Shown here in pieces: positions 24,423 to 34,160 of a stretch of 64,000 bases of DNA (its first letter is position 1; every line of letters starts with the position of its first letter). The notes under the pieces were generated by a model that had not been told where the DNA came from, ran no database searches, and saw nothing but the letters and a program-made list of their open reading frames with translations. A program made the position numbers and the translations under genes. Source of the DNA: Roseovarius sp. MMSF_3359 (GTDB lineage: Bacteria > Pseudomonadota > Alphaproteobacteria > Rhodobacterales > Rhodobacteraceae); assembly GCF_030733385.1 (NCBI RefSeq), contig NZ_JASHJC010000008.1, positions 62,001 through 126,000 of the forward strand, read 5' to 3'.

Positions 24423-27056
24423 CTATGTTAGACCATTGGTCCCGGCGGGATTGAAACTTGTGAAATCCTGCCCGTTGACAGTGCCGAGCACGCCGTTGTT
24501 GCCCACACCTGTTGCGTAGCCCGGCAGGATGGCGTTGAACTCGTTTGCGGGCATGCGCAGGGCGACCGGTGTGTAGAAATAGGTGCTCAGGCCCGATGTC
24601 CGGTCCTGGACGACATCAGGGATCAGCAGAACCTTATCCCCCGCAGCAGAGGTATAGACCCCCTCCTGCTTCATCATCTGCTGCATCATCGTCCGGGTAA
24701 TGAGCACCAGTATGCCCGCGTCTTTTGACGTCCGCGAAAACTGGTTCGCCTCGTTCTGGCCGTTGATGCGATCGCCCCAGCCAAACTCCGTATTGGGGAC
24801 GCCCTTGTACCGCTTCTGGTACCCGATGCTGTCGGTGTAGCCAAAGTCATCGGCGATCACGAAATGGTTGTCGTCGCCCGCCCAGGTACAGCTATCTTCG
24901 AGGTAATCGGGAACGACCGCCCCCGCCGCGTTGCTGCCCAAGTTGGCCAAGGGGATCTCTTCGGCATCAACCACTCCGTTGTTCAGCGCCGACCACGGCA
25001 GCGTAATGGACGTGCCGTCATGGGCATAGTCCGTGGTGCAATCGGTGAAGACCGGGCCCACAACCTTCTGCGCCTTGTTGGTGCGCGTGTTGTCTCCTCC
25101 GACGGTCGTAAAGTCGATCCCGCGACTGAACGCCTCGATCCTGGGTTCCATGAACACCATGCTGACGGTCTGGCGGAACGGCCAAAGTCCAATTCCGGCA
25201 GCATAGGGGGCAATGGACCTGTTGGCCGGGTTGAACCCGATCACGTCGAAATCTTTCATCGAATACATGCCGGTGTATTGCCAGTGAAACCCGACATCCA
25301 CTTCCCAAGCCTTGAAGCCATCCATGAAGGACACGAGATCATGATGCTGGACCGGGAACCGCTTGGCGACCGATCCACCCCAGTTGCAGGCATAGACCTC
25401 GTTGTGCTCAAAACCCTCGATCACCGCGAACGTCTTTTGCACGTCCGTGCTTGGATCGGCTGCAAGGCCGTAGAAAGCGCGCAACTCCTCGGTAATCCCG
25501 GGATAGACGTTGGTGCCGAAACTCACACGGGATGTCCATGCCATCCCCACGGTGCAATCCGCCGCGATGCAGTTCCTGAAGTTCAGCGGGCGCGAGTTTG
25601 ACCAGAAACCGTGACCGATATCGCCGATCTTGTTGCCGCCATCCTTGATCCGGGCCGTCGAAGGCCCTGCCCACGGCTCCCGCGTTCCAATGGCGATGCA
25701 CCCGTTGATCTCACCCCAGGAACCGCCACCCTCGCCGGCAAAGCCGACCGCCTGAAAGTCATGTGCGATACAGTCGATCATCTTGCCGTGGCTGTCGTGG
25801 TGGACGAAGACCCATCCCGGCGAATCGTAGCCAACGCACCCGCGGAACACCGAAGGGTTCAGCGTTGGATCATCGGCCCCGTTGCGATGGAAATGCCAGA
25901 TATAGCGGCCATTCGTGTTCGTTGTGCTGGTGATCGTCGGCATCGTGCTCAGCATCACCGGCGAGGTGCCAAGCGTCTTGAAGTCCATGTCGGTGCGACC
26001 CATGCCCCAGGCCTCGACATATTCGACCGTATTCTGGTCCTTGTTCTTGAAAAGCTGGTGCGCGCGCCGTTGCGCATCCGATGGCGCGCCGTCGGTACTG
26101 GTCCGGAAGTTCCGCGTCCGGTTGACGATATGTGGCGTGAAGGCCGCGCGGCGGAAACAGGCCGGGTGCGGATGGTTCAGCCCACCGGACCAGGAAATCA
26201 CCGGGGCGGACGGGGTCGAGTTATCAACGGCCGTGATCGTGCGTATCTCGGTCTCCCAAGGCTCCCACTGACTGTTCATGCCCCTCATCCGCGTGCCTGG
26301 AATGATGATCTCATCGCCCGGTTTCCAGTCGCGAAACCCCGACACGTTCTGCACCTGCCGATCGAGCGTGACCGACGTAGCGCCTTGCGGGATCCCGCCC
26401 GCAGCCCGCGCAATACCGATCACCGGCGTGGCAAAGATGGAGGCTTTGCCAAAACAGACCAGCCCACGCTGCATCTTGACCGGATCGTTGGTGACATCGA
26501 GCGGTCCGTTGTTGGTATAGATCAATGTCTGCGTGAAACTTTCCGATGCCGGCGCAGATTCTGACGCCAGTTCGTAGGTGCCTGTATGATCCACGAAGAT
26601 CGTGTCGCAGTGCAACTCCGTGCTTCGGTCATCGGCCCAGATGAAACCGCCATCGACGCGGATCGTGTTGTACTCGGTTGTGCTGATCTGGTCATAGGTG
26701 ACGTTGACACCCGCCGGGATCAGGATGTTCTCGCCAGGCTGTGGCACCCGTTGCGTATTGCCCGAGATCGACCACCATGTCGTGGCATCCGACCACGCAC
26801 CGGACGCCACCGCGATGACATCCGCATTTGAGCGTGCGCAGTAGCTCTTGATGCTGTCGATGTCACGCTGCAGCATCGGGTCAATGAACGCGTTCTGGTC
26901 ATAGGTCTCGGTCGCGTTCGCAATGTAGGTGAGGGCTTCGGTTTCCGGATCACCACCCCCGACACCGTTATTGTCCTGTTGAACAGGATAGGGCCTGCTT
27001 GTCAGGGTGGAGCCGGTATCGTTGACCAGCACTTGAAGATCAGATGTATGTAACAC
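24423..27056 (-). CDS. Large G8-domain beta-helix protein
   Basis: An 877-residue protein, GTG start at 27056 after taggaggctaac. A G8-type domain is visible at about residues 75-165: a WSDATTWWS opening, then IPAGVNVTYD, then a strand-rich block with WADDRSTELHC. The rest has repeated short beta strands and glycine/asparagine turns consistent with a right-handed beta-helix like pectate lyases or tailspikes. There is no signal peptide, which fits a phage-like structural protein rather than an exported enzyme. Next to fibre and spike-base genes, a receptor-binding or polysaccharide-binding role is the best guess. No catalytic site can be named. Confidence 0.75.
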   Translation of the reverse strand: MLHTSDLQVLVNDTGSTLTSRPYPVQQDNNGVGGGDPETEALTYIANATETYDQNAFIDPMLQRDIDSIKSYCARSNADVIAVASGAWSDATTWWSISGNTQRVPQPGENILIPAGVNVTYDQISTTEYNTIRVDGGFIWADDRSTELHCDTIFVDHTGTYELASESAPASESFTQTLIYTNNGPLDVTNDPVKMQRGLVCFGKASIFATPVIGIARAAGGIPQGATSVTLDRQVQNVSGFRDWKPGDEIIIPGTRMRGMNSQWEPWETEIRTITAVDNSTPSAPVISWSGGLNHPHPACFRRAAFTPHIVNRTRNFRTSTDGAPSDAQRRAHQLFKNKDQNTVEYVEAWGMGRTDMDFKTLGTSPVMLSTMPTITSTTNTNGRYIWHFHRNGADDPTLNPSVFRGCVGYDSPGWVFVHHDSHGKMIDCIAHDFQAVGFAGEGGGSWGEINGCIAIGTREPWAGPSTARIKDGGNKIGDIGHGFWSNSRPLNFRNCIAADCTVGMAWTSRVSFGTNVYPGITEELRAFYGLAADPSTDVQKTFAVIEGFEHNEVYACNWGGSVAKRFPVQHHDLVSFMDGFKAWEVDVGFHWQYTGMYSMKDFDVIGFNPANRSIAPYAAGIGLWPFRQTVSMVFMEPRIEAFSRGIDFTTVGGDNTRTNKAQKVVGPVFTDCTTDYAHDGTSITLPWSALNNGVVDAEEIPLANLGSNAAGAVVPDYLEDSCTWAGDDNHFVIADDFGYTDSIGYQKRYKGVPNTEFGWGDRINGQNEANQFSRTSKDAGILVLITRTMMQQMMKQEGVYTSAAGDKVLLIPDVVQDRTSGLSTYFYTPVALRMPANEFNAILPGYATGVGNNGVLGTVNGQDFTSFNPAGTNGLT

Positions 27057-27065
27057 GTTAGCCTC

Positions 27066-27860
27066 CTACGAGAAGGACGGACCGTCCGCGGTCCAATCGT
27101 TGCCGGTGCCGAAATTTGTGCCATTGTTGTAATTCGATGCTGGCCCGTGGAGTTCGTAGGACGGGACACCATAAGCAGCGTGCGACACGGCCGGATCGAC
27201 GGTCACGCCAGTCGAGCCATTGAAAAACCTGTCCTGAACGGTGCCGTCGTCGATGTTGGGCGGCGCGCCACCCAGGTCATTGGCATCCCAGAACGCAAAG
27301 CGATAGTTCATAAGATCTGCCGAGCGTTGACCACCAGCCGACGCGAACAAGGCAGGCGGCGTGGCACTATACCTGTTCCAGTCATACGAATTGGCCGAGG
27401 CCGCGCTATTGGTGGTGAAGACGCTGGCCGCCGCGCCGCTGGTCTCGTCCCAAATGACGACTTTGGAGGTCGCCACCGATCCGGAAATCGTTCCCGAGAT
27501 CAGCAAACACATCTTGTCACCAATGGCGTAGTTCGCGGTGCTGATGAATTTGGAGTCGCGATCTCCGTTGATCAGGAAATCAATCTCGGGGCGCGCAAGG
27601 CCATCTGAATTCGTATCATCCGCGCGCCAGCCATCCGACGAGATGACATTTTCAAGCCCGAGGATACTGCCGCGGAAATCCGAGTTGGTCCGATACGACG
27701 AGAAGGCAAGGAAATGTTGGGTTGCCGGCAGGGTCGCCGGGAAAACGAGGTAGGCGCCGTCATTCGTGTTGACGCCCACCTCGGTATAGGAACTGACCGC
27801 GGCTTTGCGTTTTGACAGCAGGATGCCGTTCGTGATCATATCAAAAGCTGAAACCGGCAT
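27066..27860 (-). CDS. Structural-type protein of the spike module
   Basis: A 264-residue protein with a beta-rich, glycine/asparagine-rich composition and no signal peptide. It starts MPVSAFDMITNGILLS. A central block (NYAIGDKMCLLISGT, SKVVIWDETSGAA) resembles concanavalin-like or jelly-roll structural proteins, but no family is recognised. Its start overlaps the fibre-protein stop by one nucleotide and its end is 9 nt before the G8 gene, so it is cotranscribed and probably a particle component. Confidence 0.6.
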   Translation of the reverse strand: MPVSAFDMITNGILLSKRKAAVSSYTEVGVNTNDGAYLVFPATLPATQHFLAFSSYRTNSDFRGSILGLENVISSDGWRADDTNSDGLARPEIDFLINGDRDSKFISTANYAIGDKMCLLISGTISGSVATSKVVIWDETSGAAASVFTTNSAASANSYDWNRYSATPPALFASAGGQRSADLMNYRFAFWDANDLGGAPPNIDDGTVQDRFFNGSTGVTVDPAVSHAAYGVPSYELHGPASNYNNGTNFGTGNDWTADGPSFS

Positions 27861-29296
27861 CAGGTGATATCCCCCTGGATCACCCAGGCATCCGTGCCGA
27901 TTTTGCGCAGAACACAGCCCGAATATTGGTTGTTGATATCCACGCTGCCGCCGGACACGCCATTCACGGCTACACCGCCCGCGCCATCCACCGTTGTTGG
28001 ACCCGCGCCCAGTTGTGTGATGGAAATGGTCGCACCGACCGCAAAAGCAGTGCTCGCATTCGTCGGGATCGTCACCGTGTTCGCGGCGGCACTCGTCATG
28101 TCCACATTCAAACCGGCATCGGCAAGGCTCAGCGTATAGGCCGCACCTGTCTGCGTATTGACCGAGGCCACCCCGAAACCGCCACCCACGGCGATGTCAT
28201 AGGTACCAAGGTTGGCTGGCATCGACGCCCCATGGTTGAACCAGATCACCGTCTTGGTCGCCGATTGCGTGGGGCGGGCAACGGCTGAGTCGCCTCCCGC
28301 ATCAAAAACGATCACGTCCTGGCCACCCTGCAAAACAACGTCGGACTGATCGAGGGTCACGACATCCCCGTAATTGTCCAACTTGGTGGCAAGCTCCTGA
28401 AGCGCCGCTTCGACGTCGGCGGCGGTAAAGAGTGCCCCGCTGTCCTCCAACCCGATCAGAGATGCCCCCTGCCCGCTCGTATTCGATGCGAGGCTGGTCG
28501 CAGAAAGGACATTCAGGATCGCCCGAACCGCGGTGCTGTTGAGCGTTTGGACCTCTCCGGTGCCGCCACTCGTGCGGCCAAGCAAACGGTTGGTCGCAAT
28601 CGGCGCCAGCTTGGGCAAGGTCACCGCGGCATCGTCGATCTCACCGGTTCCCACCGTATCGGTATCAGCCAGCGCACCGGTATTGGCCGTGGCCCCCGAG
28701 GCAACGCCCGAGAGCTTTGACTTCTCGGCATCGGTAAAGGCGTTGGTATTACTTTGCCCCTCATAGAGCGTCTTGATCTCGGCGCCATTCTGATCCGGCG
28801 ATGCCCCGTCCGATACATTGAGCAACGCCCGCACATCTGCCGCGGTCAATTCTTCGCTGTCACCGGTGCCGGTCGACACACGACCCAAGATGCGGTTCTG
28901 GGCCACATCAATAACTCGGTCGGCGGGCCCGCCGCCACCACCGCCGCCGGATTGCCAGGTTGATCCCCCCAGCTCCGCATCAATTGCGGAAACGATCTCA
29001 GATCCGGTCTGATCCGCGGTTGCACCCGTCTCGATCCCGTTGAGTTTGCTAAGCTGTGCGGCGGTCGCAAACTTGTGGTTCGTCGACCCGTCGTCGATGT
29101 CATCAGCATTCAGATTGACCGCACCGGTGGCCCCGTTCACGCTATCGACGGCGTTCGGTTCGGCCCCTGCAGGAATGCCCGACAGTTTGGATTTTTCGTT
29201 GTCTGTGAATGCGTTGGTGTCGGCGTTTGCCTCATAGCGGCTCTTTACCGCCTCGTTCAATGAGGCGTCACTGCCCGTATTAAATTCAGTCGCCAT
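27860..29296 (-). CDS. Tail-fibre-like repeat protein
   Basis: A 478-residue protein made largely of short repeats around SKLSGIPAGAEPN and SKLNGIETGATADQ, preceded by NAFTDNEKSKLSG-like units; this pattern is common in phage tail fibres. A glycine hinge (GGGGGGGPADRVID) separates parts of the shaft, and the last 100 residues form a beta-rich tip region (GVASVNTQTGAAYTLSLADA). No signal peptide is present. It lies 10 nt after the gene at 29307 and overlaps the next gene by one nucleotide. It probably trimerises as a fibre, but this is inference from the repeats. Confidence 0.8.
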   Translation of the reverse strand: MATEFNTGSDASLNEAVKSRYEANADTNAFTDNEKSKLSGIPAGAEPNAVDSVNGATGAVNLNADDIDDGSTNHKFATAAQLSKLNGIETGATADQTGSEIVSAIDAELGGSTWQSGGGGGGGPADRVIDVAQNRILGRVSTGTGDSEELTAADVRALLNVSDGASPDQNGAEIKTLYEGQSNTNAFTDAEKSKLSGVASGATANTGALADTDTVGTGEIDDAAVTLPKLAPIATNRLLGRTSGGTGEVQTLNSTAVRAILNVLSATSLASNTSGQGASLIGLEDSGALFTAADVEAALQELATKLDNYGDVVTLDQSDVVLQGGQDVIVFDAGGDSAVARPTQSATKTVIWFNHGASMPANLGTYDIAVGGGFGVASVNTQTGAAYTLSLADAGLNVDMTSAAANTVTIPTNASTAFAVGATISITQLGAGPTTVDGAGGVAVNGVSGGSVDINNQYSGCVLRKIGTDAWVIQGDIT

Positions 29297-29306
29297 TTCT
29301 AGCTCC

Positions 29307-29747
29307 TCATGCCGCGTTAAAGATCAACTGGTCGCCGTTCCACACCAATGGATCGCCGCTCAGCTCCAGATTTCCGGAAACGATGGTGAAGGCCGTGCTC
29401 AGCACATTTGACGCATTTCCCGCCGCGTCGATCACGCCCACATGGAACTGCCACCCACCGGAGGTGAGGCCGGACAAATCGGTTTGACCGGCATTGGTCC
29501 CCGCCAACGCCAAGGCACTGCCCGACGCCGCTGCCGTCGGTTTCGCCGCGACAAGCGCATCGGCGTCGGCGTAGCTTGATGTGGTATCAACCACCCAATG
29601 AAGCGCCCCGGCCTCATCACCGTCAAATCCGAACATCCCCGTGCCTTCGTCCAGCGACAACGCCGCCAGGATCGGTGCAACCAGATCAGGTTGACCGGTC
29701 GTGGTCCTGCGCGACCGGCGCCGGGGGCTGACGGAAAGACCAATCAT
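29307..29747 (-). CDS. Small structural protein of the spike module
   Basis: A 146-residue protein. After a short arginine-rich N-terminus (SPRRRSRR) it is a beta-rich domain with GWQFHVGVIDAAGNASN, similar in style to a fibronectin type III or Ig-like fold. The last 25 residues (LELSGDPLVWNGDQLIF) look like a separate strand pair. No family is recognised. It overlaps the spike-base gene by 4 nt (ATGA), so the two are translationally coupled; it may link base and fibre. Confidence 0.6.
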   Translation of the reverse strand: MIGLSVSPRRRSRRTTTGQPDLVAPILAALSLDEGTGMFGFDGDEAGALHWVVDTTSSYADADALVAAKPTAAASGSALALAGTNAGQTDLSGLTSGGWQFHVGVIDAAGNASNVLSTAFTIVSGNLELSGDPLVWNGDQLIFNAA

Positions 29748-30001
29748 TCCCAGGCCACCACAACAGCCGTTGTTCCCGTCGCAAGAACACGGACGGCCCG
29801 GAACTCAAGCACGTCGCCCACCTCAACCGGATAGGTAACATCCGTTCCCGCCCCATCGCGCACGGCGACGGTCCCCGACGCGATACATTTCAATGCCCGC
29901 GGACGCGGATCCAGATCGGCTGTGTCTGAAGGGGACACGACATAGTGCGTCTCCCCCGGAGAAGTAAGACTTGCCGCAAATCCTGCGAAATTGTCGGTCA
30001 T
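29744..30001 (-). CDS. Spike-base protein, RCAP_rcc01079-like (GTA head-spike type)
   Basis: An 85-residue protein that begins MTDNFAGFAASLTSPG and contains VSPSDTADLDPRPRALKC and RAVRVLATGTTAVVVAW. This matches my recollection of the spike-base family named after R. capsulatus rcc01079, which carries the GTA head-spike fibres. In R. capsulatus the spike genes lie outside the main capsid cluster, as they do here. It is the first gene of the six-gene operon. A database search would decide this; I rate the family call as likely. Confidence 0.75.
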   Translation of the reverse strand: MTDNFAGFAASLTSPGETHYVVSPSDTADLDPRPRALKCIASGTVAVRDGAGTDVTYPVEVGDVLEFRAVRVLATGTTAVVVAWE

Positions 30002-30609
30002 CTAATCTTCCTTTCACTACTTCGGTTCTCTTTGGGAAATCCCGACGTCGGGTTGCGCCCTCTGCCAGGACCGTTCATTGGCCTTCTCGTCGGTTCCCCT
30101 CGCTGAGTTGCGAAGCGGCGGCACTGCATGCCGCCGTTCAGAAACCTCAATCGCGCGGAAACAGAGGCGCATTACCGGGTAAACGGATCCTCACCGCAGA
30201 CAACGCATCGTCCGGCAGCGCGGAAAACATCCTTTTCACATGCATTCGAGGACACCCGCCCTGATTGCAAAACTTGACCGGTAAGGTTGATTTGAAGCGT
30301 GAAGAACTGGTAACCAGACAGTCCGGAACCGTTCTGGGAACCGCACTGCGATAGGTTTCAGATCATCTGGAAAACTTGGATTTCATGGATTTACGCATTT
30401 AATTCATATGCTTGAAAATCGCCTCGTCGCTCTGTGACGACGATCACATCGTTTCCGCTGACAGGAAACCGTAGCCATTGCGTTCAATGGGGAATCAAGA
30501 AGAATTCTATTCTAGATTGTACTTCACCAGATAACCAATGACACCACCGCAAAAGAATGGCGCCAAGAAAAGGCCGTCCCTCTCGCCACTTTCAATGAGT
30601 GAAGGGGGT
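30002..30609. other. 608-nt intergenic region without a recognised gene
   Basis: The region lies upstream of the spike operon, which reads leftward, and past the 3' end of the lipoprotein gene at 30610. It is A+T-richer around 30360-30540 and no tRNA or protein gene is supported. The spike-operon promoter must lie here. No clear -35/-10 pair or terminator stands out. Confidence 0.5.
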
Positions 30610-31116
30610 TCAGACGCCGCCTGCGCCCGGCCCGCCCGGATCGAAGAACACGATCACACCGCCACCCACGCCGTCGAATTCCCGGTGCACGACATGACGG
30701 GGGATCCGGATCGACAGGCGCCGGTTCTCGTCCCCTGCCTGCCAGGGCCGGTCAATCTGCCGGCAATTCGCCGTGCTGCCGCTGTAATCGGCAACTGGCG
30801 GAACCTCCTGCATGAACGAAAGATCCTGCGCGATCTGGCTGCCATCCAACTGTACCGATCCCCGGGCCAGAACCTCCCCTGCCCGTCCCTTGGTCAAGAT
30901 GGATTGCTGTTCGCTTTGTGCCCAGACACCACAAACGAGCGTCTGACCACCGCGTTCGCGCATGTCCGCCGCGACACTGATCCCCCCGCCCGTTGAATAC
31001 TTGCCGCCCGATGACGCCGGAGCATCCCCAAGCATCGCCACGGTTTCCGGTCCGACATAGCTCGAACACCCCGTGACGGCCAAAACAGCAACCAGAGACA
31101 GACAAGTGGATTTCAT
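30610..31116 (-). CDS. Small lipoprotein
   Basis: A 168-residue protein with a lipoprotein signal: MKSTCLSLVAVLAVTGCSS, lipobox VTGC. The mature part has repeated beta segments (SVQLDGSQIAQDLSFM, RRLSIRIPRH) and ends in a flexible glycine/proline tail. No family is recognised. It is preceded by a gap to the divergently placed region and followed by no obvious partner, so it appears to be monocistronic. Confidence 0.7.
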   Translation of the reverse strand: MKSTCLSLVAVLAVTGCSSYVGPETVAMLGDAPASSGGKYSTGGGISVAADMRERGGQTLVCGVWAQSEQQSILTKGRAGEVLARGSVQLDGSQIAQDLSFMQEVPPVADYSGSTANCRQIDRPWQAGDENRRLSIRIPRHVVHREFDGVGGGVIVFFDPGGPGAGGV

Positions 31117-31221
31117 GGTTCGGCCCTTTCACAACGCATGGCTCATCCGACAAAATGTGTCATGCCACGCCGTAATCAAGCATAGCAGAACCACTGACGG
31201 CCAACAGGCCGATTTGCCCTG

Positions 31222-32091
31222 TCAGGCGCCTGCCGCGAACTCTTTCGTTTCGTCAAGCATCTCAGGATACCATTTTTCGAGCGTCCCGCGAAACTCTTCC
31301 CGGATACGACCGACCTGCGCCGGGGTCAGATCTTCGCGCCATGACCCGGCCTTTCCCTTGGTGAAAAAGCTCTTCATCTCTGCGGGCTTCTCGGCAAAGC
31401 CAAGCTCTTTTTCCTGCTTTTGCAATGACTTAAAGCTCGCCTGCTTGACCGCGTAGGCCAATTTCGGGCGGTCTACCTTGACCTTCATGAACTTCTCAAG
31501 AAGGCCCGAAATGACCTTGCCCGGACTGGCAATCATATCCTCGTAGCGGATCACATAAAGCGGCAGGCCGGGCGCTGTTGTCCATGCCTCGACATGGTCA
31601 TCCCACCGGCCGAGCGGTTCGTACATGCCGGTATTCGTCGCCATGATGTTCATTTCCGAGCTCATGCGCTCGATGGTCGTGTCGATATCCGCCGACTGGT
31701 GCCGCGCGAAGGAAGGCGTCAGGTCAAACGGGTTGCGCATGACATAGACCGCCGCCGCGGTCACTTCGGGCGGGATGATGTCGATGTCGAACATCCGCAA
31801 CGTCTGACAATGTGTCTTGACGAAGTGATGGTTTGGCTTTGACGCCGCGATCAACCGCAGGGCTTTCTGACGCACTTTCGCCCATTCTTCCATGGTCGAT
31901 GCGCTATAGGGACGCCCCAGGGCACGGTCGAAGAAGTCCTTGCGGATGTCGCCGGTGGTGAATTGACTGAGGCTGTTGATATCGGGGGCCTTGCTCTTGG
32001 GCATGAAGTAATTCGCCAGAAGCACCCGCACCCACGTGTTGCCGGATTTCGGAAAGGAGGCCAGCCAGATAATCCGCCTTAAGTCATTCAT
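31222..32091 (-). CDS. Sulfotransferase, tandem copy 2
   Basis: A 289-residue cytosolic-type sulfotransferase that transfers sulfate from PAPS. The 5'-phosphosulfate loop FPKSGNTW lies at about residue 15, and the 3'-phosphate motif AVYVMRNPFDLTPSFARH is near residue 115. The C-terminal GKAGSWREDLTP is typical of the P-loop motif region. It overlaps the preceding sulfotransferase gene by one nucleotide (TGATG). The acceptor substrate is unknown; bacterial homologues modify lipids, sugars or small molecules. Confidence 0.88.
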   Translation of the reverse strand: MNDLRRIIWLASFPKSGNTWVRVLLANYFMPKSKAPDINSLSQFTTGDIRKDFFDRALGRPYSASTMEEWAKVRQKALRLIAASKPNHHFVKTHCQTLRMFDIDIIPPEVTAAAVYVMRNPFDLTPSFARHQSADIDTTIERMSSEMNIMATNTGMYEPLGRWDDHVEAWTTAPGLPLYVIRYEDMIASPGKVISGLLEKFMKVKVDRPKLAYAVKQASFKSLQKQEKELGFAEKPAEMKSFFTKGKAGSWREDLTPAQVGRIREEFRGTLEKWYPEMLDETKEFAAGA

Positions 32092-32918
32092 CAGTAATAT
32101 CCGTGCTTTTTCATGACCTTACGATGCACACGCCGAACTCTGGCCACTTGATCCTCGGTCAATTCACTCTTCCAATTGTCGCTCGTGCCCTTGGAAAAGA
32201 ATGTCTCGCTATGGCGCGAACGCTCAGCGAAACCGCCCTTTTTCTCCTGCTTGGACACTTCCTTGAAGCTCGAGTGTTTAACCGCGCGGTCGAGGCGCTC
32301 CGGATCGACAGGCACCCCGATGTTTTCCAACACCTTGGTGAAAGCGGCATGCGGATCGGTCAACATGTCTTCGTATCGCAACACGCAGATCGGAAACGAT
32401 GACTTGCCGGTCCAGCTTTCGACGTGATCGGACCAACTGCCGAGAAACTGAAACACTGTCGTCTCATCGGGCTGGTTCACATGATCGGAATGACCGATGG
32501 CATCAATTGTGTCGTCGATGCTCATCCCGTAATGCCGGGCGTAGGACAGCACCATATCGAGCGGGTTGCGGATGATGTAGATCGCCGACCGGGTGAATTG
32601 ATCGGGGATCAGTTCCGTCCCAAGCGCAGGTTTGTTGATATTGTGGGTCTTGACCAGGTTTACATCGGCGTTATTGGCCACGATCCCACGCAAAACCCGG
32701 TCCCGAAGGCCCAGGGTAACATTGACGTTCATCGTGTCGACATTGGCGCCGCCGACCATGCGGTATGTTTTGGGGATTGAATCACCCATGCCGAACTTGT
32801 GCACCTGGTTAATCGGCACCGGTTCTTTCGCATTGGTCAGGTAATTGGCGAGAAAAATGCGCGTCCAGGTGTTTCCCGACTTGGGATAGGAGGCCAGCCA
32901 GACGATGCTCTTTTTCAT
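32091..32918 (-). CDS. Sulfotransferase, tandem copy 1
   Basis: A 275-residue sulfotransferase paralogous to its downstream neighbour. The PAPS motifs are LASYPKSGNTWTRIF near the N-terminus and AIYIIRNPLDMVLSYARH near residue 110; GTSDNWKSELTE marks the C-terminal motif. The ATG at 32918 is preferred over a GTG at 32957, which would add a low-complexity lead. The two sulfotransferases form one unit by overlap and probably act on related or successive acceptors. The porin gene upstream has its own promoter region. Confidence 0.88.
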   Translation of the reverse strand: MKKSIVWLASYPKSGNTWTRIFLANYLTNAKEPVPINQVHKFGMGDSIPKTYRMVGGANVDTMNVNVTLGLRDRVLRGIVANNADVNLVKTHNINKPALGTELIPDQFTRSAIYIIRNPLDMVLSYARHYGMSIDDTIDAIGHSDHVNQPDETTVFQFLGSWSDHVESWTGKSSFPICVLRYEDMLTDPHAAFTKVLENIGVPVDPERLDRAVKHSSFKEVSKQEKKGGFAERSRHSETFFSKGTSDNWKSELTEDQVARVRRVHRKVMKKHGYY

Positions 32919-33014
32919 TTGGGGAAATTCCGCGTGTTGTGGCGTTGATCTTACCACTTCACATAAAAACAGCGGGGAGGTTTGTCACCCCCCCGCCGCA
33001 TATATCGACCTGAA

Positions 33015-34160
33015 TTAGAAGCTCAGGTTGATCGCTGTACCGATGATTGTACCGTCGATGTCTGTACCGGCGGTCGAGTTGTCATCGTTTTCAGCCCAAA
33101 CGGCGTAGATGTTCCAGCTGACGCCCGGTCCAAGAGTGCGAGCTGCACCGATTTGGTAGGCTTCGTAGTCGTCGTCGCCAGCAACCGAGTCGCTCGAACC
33201 TTGCGATGTCAGAGCTTCAAACGACCAGGGGCCAGGTGCGTCAAATGTCGCGCCGAAGGTCCAGCCATCCGAGTCCGCACCAGCGTTACCACCGATACCG
33301 CCAACGCCGCCTGTGCCGCCGTTGTCGTTCTCAGCGTACGAACCGCCTACGGTGAAGCCACCGAAGCCAACGGTTGCGCCAACGCCCCATGTTTCAGGAT
33401 CCGAAACACCCGGGTTGGTTGCTGCGTTAACCGAACCTGTACCCCAGCGTGCGCCGGCGTTCAGATCAACACCACCGATGGTGCCGCTGTAGTTGATACC
33501 GATGTCGAAGATGTCGGAAACAACGCCAGCACCGTTACGGTTGACGCTGAAGTTGTTACCTGCGTTGACAGTGCTTGTCGCGGCGTAGGAAACACCCAGA
33601 ACCAGACCGTTGAAGTTCGGTGTGTAATAGCTGATTCGGTTTACGTCGTTGTTTGCCGATACTTCGGTGTAGGCCGAGTACTTAGCATCGCGGAACGAGA
33701 TCGGAACACCAGCCGCTGTGAAGGGCAGGAAGGCCGAGATCGACGGCGAGTTGATGTACATCGAAGTAACCTGGGGAGCAGCAACCATCGACAGGTAACC
33801 TGCCGAGTTTTCGTTACCGATAACCAGTTTACCGAACGAGTCGCCACTGATGGTCATGTACGATTCGTCGATACCAGTGGCGCCGCCACCGTTGTTGTTA
33901 CCTTCGATCTGGATGTTAACGCCGAATGTCAGGCCGTTATCCAGAGTGATCGACGGAGTGAAGTGGATTTCCGAGTTGTTCAGCGTGTCGATGCCGTCAA
34001 AGTCGGTACCAGCTGCCAGACCGGTGCCCGAAGCATCCGACCAAGCAACGTGCTGGTTCATGTATCCGCCCCAGTCCAGGTCCCACGATTGGGCCGAAGC
34101 AGGAGCAGCAGCGGCTACGCCGAGTGCGATCGCGCTGGTGCAAAGAAGTTGCTTTTTCAA
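33015..34160 (-). CDS. Outer-membrane porin (Rhodobacter type)
   Basis: A 381-residue outer-membrane beta-barrel. The signal peptide is MKKQLLCTSAIALGVAAAAPASA, the mature N-terminus begins QSWDLDWGGYMNQH, and the chain ends with a C-terminal aromatic (INLSF) as trimeric porins do. Glycine-rich extracellular loops such as GGTGGVGGIGG lie between strands. Codon use is strongly biased to preferred codons, suggesting very high expression. It allows diffusion of small solutes; it is not clear whether it serves the neighbouring catabolic genes. Confidence 0.92.
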   Translation of the reverse strand: MKKQLLCTSAIALGVAAAAPASAQSWDLDWGGYMNQHVAWSDASGTGLAAGTDFDGIDTLNNSEIHFTPSITLDNGLTFGVNIQIEGNNNGGGATGIDESYMTISGDSFGKLVIGNENSAGYLSMVAAPQVTSMYINSPSISAFLPFTAAGVPISFRDAKYSAYTEVSANNDVNRISYYTPNFNGLVLGVSYAATSTVNAGNNFSVNRNGAGVVSDIFDIGINYSGTIGGVDLNAGARWGTGSVNAATNPGVSDPETWGVGATVGFGGFTVGGSYAENDNGGTGGVGGIGGNAGADSDGWTFGATFDAPGPWSFEALTSQGSSDSVAGDDDYEAYQIGAARTLGPGVSWNIYAVWAENDDNSTAGTDIDGTIIGTAINLSF

